From Bdellovibrionaceae bacterium UBA1609 (lineage in GTDB: Bacteria > Bdellovibrionota > Bdellovibrionia > Bdellovibrionales > UBA1609), in assembly GCA_002321895.1 (NCBI GenBank), contig DCMZ01000015.1, positions 80,295 to 144,294 on the forward strand: a DNA stretch of 64,000 nucleotides, in the 5' to 3' direction. Numbering within the stretch: the first letter of the stretch is position 1; the number at the start of each line of letters is the position of its first letter. Below the pieces are notes generated by a model that worked only from the letters and a program-made list of their open reading frames with translations, searched no databases and had not been told where the DNA came from. The position numbers and the translations under genes are program-made. Positions 44,904-51,678 of this stretch are shown in pieces.

Positions 44904-45698
44904 ATGCGACAATATCTCGAACTCATGTCCCACGTTATGGAAAATGGAACCGACCGACCAGATAGAACTGGAACTGGCACCCGCAGTGTTTTTGGACACC
45001 AATTGCGATTTGACCTACAGGAAGGCTTTCCTATGGTCACAACTAAAAAAGTCCATTTGAAATCCATCATTCACGAATTGCTTTGGTTTTTAAGTGGCGA
45101 CACCAACGTAAAGTACCTCCAAGACAATGGCGTACGGATCTGGAATGAATGGGCCGACGAAAACGGGGAACTGGGTCGCGTCTACGGCGCGCAGTGGAGG
45201 AGCTGGCAGGCGGCCGACGGTCAATGCATAGACCAAATTAAAAACGTGGTTGAGCTCATAAAAAATAATCCCAACAGTCGTCGAATGTTGGTGGTGGCTT
45301 TTAACCCGGGTGAAATCGAAGGGATGGCTCTTCCGCCTTGTCATGCTTTTTTTCAGTTTTATGTAGCTGATGGGAAACTCTCCTGTCAGCTTTATCAAAG
45401 AAGTGCCGATGTATTTTTAGGAGTACCATTTAACATTTCCAGCTATGCACTTCTTACTATGATGGTCGCCCAAGTGTGTAACTTAGCTCCGGGTGAGTTT
45501 ATTCATACCTTTGGTGATGCACACATTTATCATAATCATTTTGAACAATGCCGTACGCAGCTGGAAAGAAAACCTCATCCGTTACCAAAGATGTTTATCA
45601 ATCCAGAAGTAAAAGACCTTTTCGGGTTTAAGTTTGAAGATTTTATTTTAAGCGATTACGAAGCTCACCCTCATATTAAAGGTATGGTTTCCGTATGA
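44904..45698 (+). CDS. thyA: Thymidylate synthase ThyA
   Basis: The enzyme methylates dUMP to dTMP with methylenetetrahydrofolate, releasing dihydrofolate. At 264 residues it has the same length as the E. coli enzyme. Visible are D-R-T-G-T-G-T-R-S, the active Cys in A-L-P-P-C-H-A-F-F-Q-F, and Q-R-S-A-D-V-F-L-G-V-P-F-N. Its stop overlaps the folA start (ATGA), so dihydrofolate is produced and recycled by one operon. Confidence 0.97.
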   Translation: MRQYLELMSHVMENGTDRPDRTGTGTRSVFGHQLRFDLQEGFPMVTTKKVHLKSIIHELLWFLSGDTNVKYLQDNGVRIWNEWADENGELGRVYGAQWRSWQAADGQCIDQIKNVVELIKNNPNSRRMLVVAFNPGEIEGMALPPCHAFFQFYVADGKLSCQLYQRSADVFLGVPFNISSYALLTMMVAQVCNLAPGEFIHTFGDAHIYHNHFEQCRTQLERKPHPLPKMFINPEVKDLFGFKFEDFILSDYEAHPHIKGMVSV

Positions 45699-46189
45699 TC
45701 CTTTCTCATATTGTCGCTGCTAGTGAAAACAATGTCATTGGTACCGGTGGAGATCTGCCGTGGGATATCCCTGAAGATATGCAGTTTTTTAGAGATAAAA
45801 CTAAAGGCCACGCTATGATAATGGGTCGAAAGACCTTTGAGTCTTTTCCCAATCAAAAGCCATTGCCCGGCCGACTCAATGTTGTGATCACTCGACAGAC
45901 GGACTACCAGCGAGACGGCATTGAAGTGGTCGACTCTTTAGAGAAAGCCATAGAACTTTGTAAATCAAGAACCGATCAGTGGGGCGATGAAGTTTTTATT
46001 ATTGGTGGTGGCGAGATCTATAAGCAGTCTCTGCCCTATGTTGACCGAGTGTATCTCACGCGTATTTTTGAAGAGTTTAACGGTGATACCACCTACCCTC
46101 CTCTGGACGATGCAGAGTTTGAAATGGTTGCTGATTCAGAGAGAACTGATCCTGTTCGATTTTCCTTTCAAGTCTATGAAAAGAGGTAG
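45695..46189 (+). CDS. folA: Dihydrofolate reductase FolA
   Basis: The 164-residue enzyme reduces dihydrofolate with NADPH. Typical segments are N-V-I-G-T-G-G-D-L-P-W, M-G-R-K-T-F-E-S-F, I-I-G-G-G-E-I-Y and Y-L-T-R-I-F. It follows thyA by overlap and lies 3 bases before the MAPEG gene. Confidence 0.96.
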   Translation: MILSHIVAASENNVIGTGGDLPWDIPEDMQFFRDKTKGHAMIMGRKTFESFPNQKPLPGRLNVVITRQTDYQRDGIEVVDSLEKAIELCKSRTDQWGDEVFIIGGGEIYKQSLPYVDRVYLTRIFEEFNGDTTYPPLDDAEFEMVADSERTDPVRFSFQVYEKR

Positions 46190-46192
46190 ACC

Positions 46193-46615
46193 GTGATTTC
46201 CAATCCCATTTTTCTTCCTCTGTTTGCCATGATCCTATGGACGTTCGCAGCAGCGGTCTACGTGCTTAGAATAAGAACCCTATCTGTAAAATCCGGTAAA
46301 GTTTCTTTTAAATATTTTAAAACTTATGATTCCGAAGTTCCTCCAAGAGAGATCGCACAAACCAATCGACACATTACTAATCTTTTTGAAGTCCCTGTCT
46401 TGTTTTACGCGGTTTGCGCTGTGGTATTAGCATCGAACTACGAGTCTATTCTAATTTTGGTTTTGGCTTGGGGCTTTGTGGCTTCTCGAGTGGCCCATAG
46501 TATTATCCATTTAGGGCAAAATAAGATCCTTCCCCGGATGATTACATTTTTTGTAGGAGTCCTAATCGTCCTCGGTATGTGGATCGAACTTCTTATTGCC
46601 CATCTAAACGCCTAA
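46193..46615 (+). CDS. MAPEG-family membrane protein
   Basis: The 140-residue protein has four predicted membrane helices and the MAPEG core (R-H-I-T-N-L-F-E-V-P-V-L-F-Y-A, S-R-V-A-H-S-I-I-H). Family members are glutathione/eicosanoid-type enzymes; many bacterial members are uncharacterised. It starts at a GTG 3 bases after folA, so it shares the operon. Confidence 0.8.
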   Translation: MISNPIFLPLFAMILWTFAAAVYVLRIRTLSVKSGKVSFKYFKTYDSEVPPREIAQTNRHITNLFEVPVLFYAVCAVVLASNYESILILVLAWGFVASRVAHSIIHLGQNKILPRMITFFVGVLIVLGMWIELLIAHLNA

Positions 46616-46694
46616 GTCCTTTACCTCGCTATTAGCCATTGACTATCCTATTGGCACTCTTTAGGGTCTGAAAAGGGCTATTACTGGGGGACAA

Positions 46695-47528
46695 ATGCAA
46701 AGTATTCAATATCGTTTTATCATTTATTTTTTAAGCGTCATTTCATGTCTTACTTTCTTTAGCTTTACCGCTAGCGCTTCTACGAGGGGCTCAACCTTTT
46801 ACTCGGTTGTAAATTTAAATGGAACCTGCAGTCCTAGGACTATTAATCTTTTGTTTAACCTGAATGAAAGTTACTCCTATGTAACGTATGAATACCAACC
46901 TGGAAGACGCATTGTTGCCGAAATCAAAGAGGATCGTACCTTTTTTACTTCCCAAGCCGGATTGCATTTGCAAGGCAGGCTAAATAACAGAACAGTCCAG
47001 ATCTTATCATTTTTTAATGATTCTTTGCCCGACTGGTGCAATCAATCAGGCTCAGGTCACCTAGTGACTCCATGGAGTCATCAAAGTTTTGAAACTAACA
47101 TCGAGGTGGAATTTACAACACAATGGCGGGGTTATCATCCTATACGCGCATGTACAAATCTCTATTCGGACAGCCAACTATTTATGAACTTTGACCTAAA
47201 TTATGATAGTGAAAAAGACCAATTTAGTTTTAATGTTGTTGATACTAACTACACGGCACTAACAGAAACCGATTTTAATGACGCTACAATAACTTACAAT
47301 AACGATGAATACGACAATACTACCATATCGATTCTAAAAGACCGAGTTCGATCGAATGGGCGAAGTACAACAGGATACAAAATAATACTAAAAGGAAAGA
47401 TGAGCCGCAGTAGTAATTCTTTTGAGTTGGGATCGATTCGGATGGAAATTTTGAGAACCCGGGTATCGCGTCACAATTACATCAGATGCAAGCAACATGA
47501 ATATTCCCTGGGTTCTTTGCTGCTTTAG
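46695..47528 (+). CDS. Hypothetical exported protein
   Basis: The 277-residue protein has a signal peptide ending T-A-S-A-S and a beta-rich body with several Cys (G-T-C-S, W-C-N, A-C-T, I-R-C-K), suggesting disulfide bonds in the periplasm or outside. No known family is seen. It stands alone between folA-MAPEG and the convergent response regulator. Confidence 0.6.
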   Translation: MQSIQYRFIIYFLSVISCLTFFSFTASASTRGSTFYSVVNLNGTCSPRTINLLFNLNESYSYVTYEYQPGRRIVAEIKEDRTFFTSQAGLHLQGRLNNRTVQILSFFNDSLPDWCNQSGSGHLVTPWSHQSFETNIEVEFTTQWRGYHPIRACTNLYSDSQLFMNFDLNYDSEKDQFSFNVVDTNYTALTETDFNDATITYNNDEYDNTTISILKDRVRSNGRSTTGYKIILKGKMSRSSNSFELGSIRMEILRTRVSRHNYIRCKQHEYSLGSLLL

Positions 47529-47545
47529 TCTAAGGTACTGAATTG

Positions 47546-47935
47546 CTAGGCGACGATTTTGTCGATGATGGTTTGCGGACTCAGTGGCTTTTGGAATACC
47601 TCTTCCGCTCCAAACACTTCTGCCACATCCAAATAACCTTTGGTTTCACTAGGATCCGCATCCCCCGTCATAGCGAAGATTTTAACATTGGGATTCATGT
47701 CCCTGATTTCAAGAATCACTTCGAGGCCATCTAACTCACCTGGCATAACAATATCGGTGAGCACATAATCGCAAGGTACACGTCTAAACTCATTTAATGC
47801 CTCTTGACCCGTCATTGCGGAAAACACTTGAATGCCTTCCATCTCAAACATTTCCTTAAAAAGATCTATTATACCCGGATCGTCATCCACTATAAGTATC
47901 GATTTCAAACCACTATTTCCCTTATTCCCTTGCAT
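47546..47935 (-). CDS. Single-domain response regulator
   Basis: The 129-residue protein is a receiver domain only. It has S-I-L-I-V-D-D-D-P-G, the phospho-acceptor Asp in D-Y-V-L-T-D-I-V-M-P-G, a Thr in F-A-M-T-G-D, and the Lys in F-Q-K-P-L. Without an output domain it acts by protein contact, like CheY or Spo0F. It is followed on the same strand by nothing, and the unknown gene at 47991 lies 55 bases upstream. Confidence 0.88.
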   Translation of the reverse strand: MQGNKGNSGLKSILIVDDDPGIIDLFKEMFEMEGIQVFSAMTGQEALNEFRRVPCDYVLTDIVMPGELDGLEVILEIRDMNPNVKIFAMTGDADPSETKGYLDVAEVFGAEEVFQKPLSPQTIIDKIVA

Positions 47936-47990
47936 ACACTGCTTCCCACTAAGTCTTTGTTGTTACTAATTCATTCTTGCTCAATTTATG

Positions 47991-48896
47991 CTATCTATCA
48001 GAACCATTTGATGGAGATGGACTATTGTTATTTCCTGGAGCTTCCTCTACTGGAGACTCACTACTTGAATAAGAGCGTACACAAGCTCTTGCAATTTGAT
48101 GGATCCGTCGAGAGAGCTTGGCCTTTTTCAAAGCCTTCTCATCGTCACTGTCGTTGTCATCAATCACAAGGGGATTATCACAGCCAAAAGTTGAAGTTTT
48201 ACACTTTTGCACTTCTTCTTGTTGAAACAAAATGGCTCGAGGACGTAACACCGCCAAACTGGAATCAGCCACCTGACCCATCAAATCTACAATGGCTCGT
48301 CCTGTCTCCTTTTGTAGTCCATCTTCAAACCGACCAGCACCATTACTTGACCTCATCGTTAATGCGCCTAAAGCTTGCTTTCGTTCGTGATCGTTGAGAA
48401 TAAAATCTTCCCCGTGTTTTAGCACTTTTCTTACCTGAGCATTTCCTCTCAAATTATTGCAGTACTTTGGACTGATCTGTACGCAACTCAACACAAACTT
48501 AGTTCCAAAAGTTTCAACAGAATCGTGCTCACAGGCCACGGAACTTTCATAAAATCCCTGTCTAACAATAGAGCTGGCGTAGAGCTGACCCTCTTTATCG
48601 AGTTTAGCCGTACTGACTCTCAAATAATCGCCATGACCTTTACTTACTATTGTTGAGGCAATGACAAGTGACTTTGGATCTTCAGATTCTAGCTTTACGG
48701 TGTTTCCGTTTTGATCATTGTATTTACCGGTATGTTGCTGACCTGACTCACTATCTTCAAGAGTCACTATATATTTACCCTGGCTATTTTTACCGGAAAA
48801 AACAGTATAGCCGTAAGGCTGCAAAAAATTGTTGAAATCAGCAAAAGCGGATGATCCAAAAAATATCACTATATATATAGATAGAATGTGCTTCAT
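47991..48896 (-). CDS. Hypothetical exported protein
   Basis: The 301-residue protein has a signal peptide ending S-S-A-F-A-D-F and a beta-rich N-terminal part. Six Cys lie in the second half (V-A-C-E, L-S-C-V, Y-C-N-N, K-C-K, F-G-C-D, A-C-V), and the C-terminus is acidic then Ser/Pro/Asn-rich. GAGGA lies six bases before the ATG. No family is recognised. A CCGATAG element about 44 bases upstream (48940-48946, minus) may be part of a promoter. Confidence 0.6.
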   Translation of the reverse strand: MKHILSIYIVIFFGSSAFADFNNFLQPYGYTVFSGKNSQGKYIVTLEDSESGQQHTGKYNDQNGNTVKLESEDPKSLVIASTIVSKGHGDYLRVSTAKLDKEGQLYASSIVRQGFYESSVACEHDSVETFGTKFVLSCVQISPKYCNNLRGNAQVRKVLKHGEDFILNDHERKQALGALTMRSSNGAGRFEDGLQKETGRAIVDLMGQVADSSLAVLRPRAILFQQEEVQKCKTSTFGCDNPLVIDDNDSDDEKALKKAKLSRRIHQIARACVRSYSSSESPVEEAPGNNNSPSPSNGSDR

Positions 48897-49049
48897 TATT
48901 TATCCTCAGAACTGTTTCTCATACAATCTACTATGGTTCCTATCGGGGACTTGAGAGAAAAACCGTAGAATTTTACATACCCTTAGTCCTGAAATCCCAT
49001 ATATTTACCAGCTCTTAGTATTGAATATCCTAATTTGAGGCGAAAAACC

Positions 49050-49076
49050 TAAATGTTCAGAATGAGACACCGAGAA
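49050..49076 (+). promoter_or_regulatory. Sigma-28 (FliA) promoter of flagellin gene 1
   Basis: TAAA-N15-ACCGAGAA against the FliA consensus TAAA-N15-GCCGATAA: perfect -35 core, perfect spacing and a 6/8 -10. The start is about 60 bases before the ATG. An inverted repeat (arms GATATCA/TGATATC, 49100-49119) lies in the leader. Confidence 0.7.
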
Positions 49077-49145
49077 GTTCTTTAAGGAAGCATACCCAGG
49101 ATATCAAAGGACTGATATCTGAATTCTTCAAGGAGGAGGAAAGAG

Positions 49146-49991
49146 ATGGGTTTACGTATCAATACCAACACCGCTTCGTTAAATGCGCAAAGAAATTTGC
49201 ACGGTACGAAGTTGGCAATGGACAGAAGCTTGGAGAAACTATCTTCAGGCCTTCGGATTAACAGAGCTGGCGACGACGCTGCTGGTCTGGCAATTTCCGA
49301 AAACTTAAAAGCACAAATCCGCGGGCTCAAACAAGCCTCTCGGAACGCACAGGATGGTGTATCCTTGATTCAAGTGGCCGAAGGTGGCTTGAACGAGATT
49401 TCATCGATCTTGATTCGTTTGAGAGAGCTGTCAGTGCAAGCGGCTTCAGACACTATCGGACCTGTTGAAAGACAGTTCTTGAACGTGGAATACGATCAGC
49501 TCGTGTCTGAAATCGATCGAATCGCCGACTCTACAGAGTTTAACGGTACTCAACTGTTAAGCGGAACGGGTTCAATACTCGATTTCCAAGTAGGGACAAG
49601 AAACGATCCTAATATCGACAGACTGTCTTTTGACTCGTCAAAAGCAGACGCCAACTCAGCAGCACTAGGTGTGAACCTAACAAGTGTTGCCGATAAAGCT
49701 TCAGCACAAAACACGCTAGCAGCGATTGATTCGGCCATTGTATCCGTTTCAGCCATGCGGGCAGACTTTGGTGCCATTCAGAACAGACTACAGTCAACGA
49801 TTTCAAATGTAATGATCTCGATTGAAAATATGTCTGCTGCGAATTCACGTATCAGAGACGTTGATGTTGCTGAAGAGACGGCTGAATTGACGAAGAATAA
49901 TATTTTACAACAGGCTGGTGTATCCGTGTTGTCACAAGCGAATCAATCCGCTCAGTCAGCACTAGCACTACTGAATAATTCGATGGGGTAA
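49146..49991 (+). CDS. fliC: Flagellin 1
   Basis: The flagellar filament subunit has 281 residues. The N-terminal D0/D1 motif is L-S-S-G-L-R-I-N-R-A-G-D-D-A-A-G-L-A, and the C-terminal end carries N-S-R-I-R-D-V-D-V-A-E-E-T-A. Only a short variable region separates the conserved ends, as in small flagellins of Bdellovibrio and related bacteria. A strong AAGGAGGAGG ribosome site precedes the ATG. It is paralogous to the flagellin at 50462. Confidence 0.97.
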   Translation: MGLRINTNTASLNAQRNLHGTKLAMDRSLEKLSSGLRINRAGDDAAGLAISENLKAQIRGLKQASRNAQDGVSLIQVAEGGLNEISSILIRLRELSVQAASDTIGPVERQFLNVEYDQLVSEIDRIADSTEFNGTQLLSGTGSILDFQVGTRNDPNIDRLSFDSSKADANSAALGVNLTSVADKASAQNTLAAIDSAIVSVSAMRADFGAIQNRLQSTISNVMISIENMSAANSRIRDVDVAEETAELTKNNILQQAGVSVLSQANQSAQSALALLNNSMG

Positions 49992-50022
49992 AAGAGATAT
50001 CTTAATACCATAGATATCTCTT
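49992..50022 (+). terminator. Inverted repeat after flagellin 1
   Basis: Perfect 10-base arms (AAGAGATATC / GATATCTCTT) with an 11-base loop begin next to the stop codon. No T-run follows, so it may protect the mRNA 3' end as well as, or rather than, terminate it. Confidence 0.4.
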
Positions 50023-50188
50023 GACCCGCTACAACTTCAGTAGAAGTTTTAGCCCGACACTATCGCGGCTTTAACTCACCAACCTTCAGCTGATGTTTAT
50101 TATATGAACCTCAGCACGTGTAGTAACTAGAACCACGATGTAATTTCGGTGGAGCTGAACAACTACATTTACCGTTTCCTGCGAATGA

Positions 50189-50224
50189 ATGGTGTCGTAG
50201 GATGAAATAAACTTGCGACACCAT
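50189..50224. repeat. Inverted repeat in the flagellin intergenic region
   Basis: Perfect 9-base arms ATGGTGTCG / CGACACCAT with an 18-base loop, followed by a short T-rich stretch. It lies in the 470-base gap between the flagellin genes, which holds no protein gene. The role is unknown: terminator, small RNA or operator. Confidence 0.35.
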
Positions 50225-50313
50225 ACTTTTAAAAAGCAAAGAAACGGAAACAAACATGAGAGTAAACCTTTGAACTCTCAACTCTCCAGAAACCTCCCCC
50301 AAAATAAAAACTA

Positions 50314-50344
50314 GACTCTAGAACACTCATAAATTTTCCGATCA
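50314..50344 (+). promoter_or_regulatory. Possible sigma-28-like promoter of flagellin 2
   Basis: GACTCT-N18-CCGATCA. The -10 matches that of lipoprotein A, and the -35 is weak. It lies 117 bases before the flagellin 2 ATG; the leader contains two hairpins and a mini-ORF. Confidence 0.3.
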
Positions 50345-50352
50345 GTATATTA

Positions 50353-50402
50353 GAAGAAGAGTATCTTCTTCAGAACAATCAACCCGAGTACACGATGTAC
50401 TC
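50353..50402 (+). promoter_or_regulatory. Two tandem leader hairpins before flagellin 2
   Basis: Hairpin 1 (50353-50371) has perfect 8-base arms GAAGAAGA/TCTTCTTC with a 3-base loop. Hairpin 2 (50386-50402) has perfect 7-base arms GAGTACA/TGTACTC with a 3-base loop. Both stand in the transcribed leader ahead of the ribosome sites and may stabilise or regulate the mRNA. Confidence 0.4.
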
Positions 50403-50444
50403 TAATGCCAATATGGAAGGCACAGCATCAAGGAGGATGAAGTT

Positions 50445-50459
50445 ATGCAAGGAGGATAA
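50445..50459 (+). CDS. Four-codon leader mini-ORF overlapping the flagellin 2 ribosome site
   Basis: ATG-CAA-GGA-GGA-TAA encodes M-Q-G-G. It has its own AAGGAGG eight bases upstream. Its codons 2-4 themselves form the AAGGAGG ribosome site for flagellin 2, whose ATG starts two bases after the mini-ORF stop. Ribosomes on the mini-ORF would therefore control or couple flagellin 2 initiation. Translation of the mini-ORF is an inference. Confidence 0.4.
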   Translation: MQGG

Positions 50460-50461
50460 AT

Positions 50462-51295
50462 ATGGGATTACGTATAGCAACGAACGTAGCTTCGTTAAAC
50501 GCCCAGAAAAACTTGATCGGTACAAACCATAACATGAGCCGATCATTGGCAAGGTTAAGTTCGGGTTTCCGAATCAACCAAGCCGCCGACGATGCCGCAG
50601 GGTTAGCCATAAGTGAAAACTTAAGAGGTCAAATCCGAGGTATGAAACAAGCTAACCGAAATGCGAACGATGGTGTATCGCTCGTGCAGGTGGCTGAAGG
50701 AGGATTGAATGAAGTATCAAGCATGCTTATTCGATTGCGAGAATTGGCAATCCAAGCCTCATCAGACACTATCGGTGACACGGAGAGAAAGTTTCTCGAC
50801 GTTGAATATCAGCAGCTTAAAAGCGAAGTCCAAAGGATTGCTGAGTCAACGCAGTTTAACGGTAGAGATCTCTTGAATGGAACAGGTGGAGTTGTTGACA
50901 TCCAAGTGGGTGTACATAACGACGCGTTCAAAGATAGAATCTCTTTTAACTCTTCGGCAGCTAATTCGTCGTTGGAGTCCTTAGGGCTTACAGCTGAATC
51001 GCTGGCTACGAAGGAACAGGCTCAAACAAGTATCGCCGTCGTAGATGACGCTATGATTTCGGTGAATGCCATGCGAGCCAACTTTGGTGCACTACAAAAC
51101 CGATTGGGATCAACGATTAATAATTTGAATATCGCCCATGAGAACTTGTCAGCCGCGAACTCTCGAATTCGTGACACTGACATAGCTGAAGAGTCCGCCG
51201 AACTAGTTAGAAACAACTTACTCATGCAGTCAGGTGTTTCCATTCTAGGACAAGCGAACCAAAACCAGCAAATTGCATTAAAGCTATTAGGATAA
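50462..51295 (+). CDS. Flagellin 2
   Basis: The 277-residue filament protein is clearly paralogous to flagellin 1: the start M-G-L-R-I-A-T-N, L-S-S-G-F-R-I-N-Q-A-A-D-D-A-A-G, and the C-terminal N-S-R-I-R-D-T-D-I-A-E-E-S. Tandem flagellins of slightly different sequence usually occupy different zones of one filament. The start is set by the AAGGAGG directly before it. A stem-loop follows the stop. Confidence 0.97.
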   Translation: MGLRIATNVASLNAQKNLIGTNHNMSRSLARLSSGFRINQAADDAAGLAISENLRGQIRGMKQANRNANDGVSLVQVAEGGLNEVSSMLIRLRELAIQASSDTIGDTERKFLDVEYQQLKSEVQRIAESTQFNGRDLLNGTGGVVDIQVGVHNDAFKDRISFNSSAANSSLESLGLTAESLATKEQAQTSIAVVDDAMISVNAMRANFGALQNRLGSTINNLNIAHENLSAANSRIRDTDIAEESAELVRNNLLMQSGVSILGQANQNQQIALKLLG

Positions 51296-51302
51296 TTTTT
51301 GC

Positions 51303-51324
51303 AGGGCTCAGGGATCTGAGCCCT
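51303..51324 (+). terminator. Inverted repeat after flagellin 2
   Basis: Perfect 8-base arms AGGGCTCA / TGAGCCCT with a 6-base loop, 7 bases after the stop codon. It lacks a T-run, so it may attenuate rather than fully end transcription before the small gene at 51352. Confidence 0.45.
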
Positions 51325-51351
51325 ATAGTAAGAAAACAAGGAGGTTGAGCC

Positions 51352-51447
51352 ATGTCTTCGACAGCTCAAGAATGGTCCGGAGCACTACTTATGTGTGCAG
51401 CAATAGCTACGGCTATCGTTGTAGGACTAAACTCAATGATCTTCTGA
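51352..51447 (+). CDS. 31-residue membrane micropeptide downstream of flagellin 2
   Basis: ATG at 51352 to TGA at 51445-51447, with an AAGGAGG ribosome site seven bases upstream, as strong as those of the flagellins. The peptide has a short polar start (M-S-S-T-A-Q-E-W-S) followed by about 20 hydrophobic residues (G-A-L-L-M-C-A-A-I-A-T-A-I-V-V-G-L), a single membrane helix. It lies between flagellin 2 and a strong terminator and so belongs to the flagellin transcript. No family is recognised. Confidence 0.6.
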   Translation: MSSTAQEWSGALLMCAAIATAIVVGLNSMIF

Positions 51448-51495
51448 TTGTGGGCAAAGGATTTGTTGCGCAAAGAAGTCATTACCGCTCTGCAA

Positions 51496-51524
51496 CTCCA
51501 AAAAGTGCCTGGCACCTTTTGGAG
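51496..51524. repeat. REP-like palindrome
   Basis: A near-perfect hairpin with 14-base arms (CTCCAAAAAGTGCC / GGCACCTTTTGGAG, one wobble) around a single T. The GTGCC-T-GGCAC core resembles extragenic palindromes seen dispersed in other bacterial genomes. I saw no second copy in this window. Confidence 0.45.
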
Positions 51525-51596
51525 CTGTGAGGCGTCAAGTTGGGTCCACCTTAAGTGACCAAACTTAAAAAACTGGTTATCGCTCTCTAATTCACC

Positions 51597-51627
51597 AGGC
51601 GGGGCTTTCAAAGCCCCGCCTTTTTTT
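51597..51627 (+). terminator. Strong intrinsic terminator of the flagellin 2 / micropeptide transcript
   Basis: The GC-rich arms AGGCGGGGCTTT / AAAGCCCCGCCT are perfectly complementary and are followed by a run of seven T. Confidence 0.9.
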
Positions 51628-51643
51628 ATTCTCAAAATAATAC

Positions 51644-51671
51644 TAAAGCGATTGAGGCTTCCGCCCGATAC
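51644..51671 (+). promoter_or_regulatory. Sigma-28-like promoter of lipoprotein C
   Basis: TAAA-N17-CCGATAC, with 7 bases to the ATG at 51679 and no ribosome site. It is the best -35 match in the set of lipoprotein boxes and lies directly after the flagellin terminator. Confidence 0.5.
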
Positions 51672-51678
51672 AGTACTT

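Noticed and set aside
50111..50302. A 63-residue minus-strand frame in the flagellin intergenic gap
   Set aside because: It starts at a TTG without a ribosome site, crosses an inverted repeat and has an unconvincing composition.
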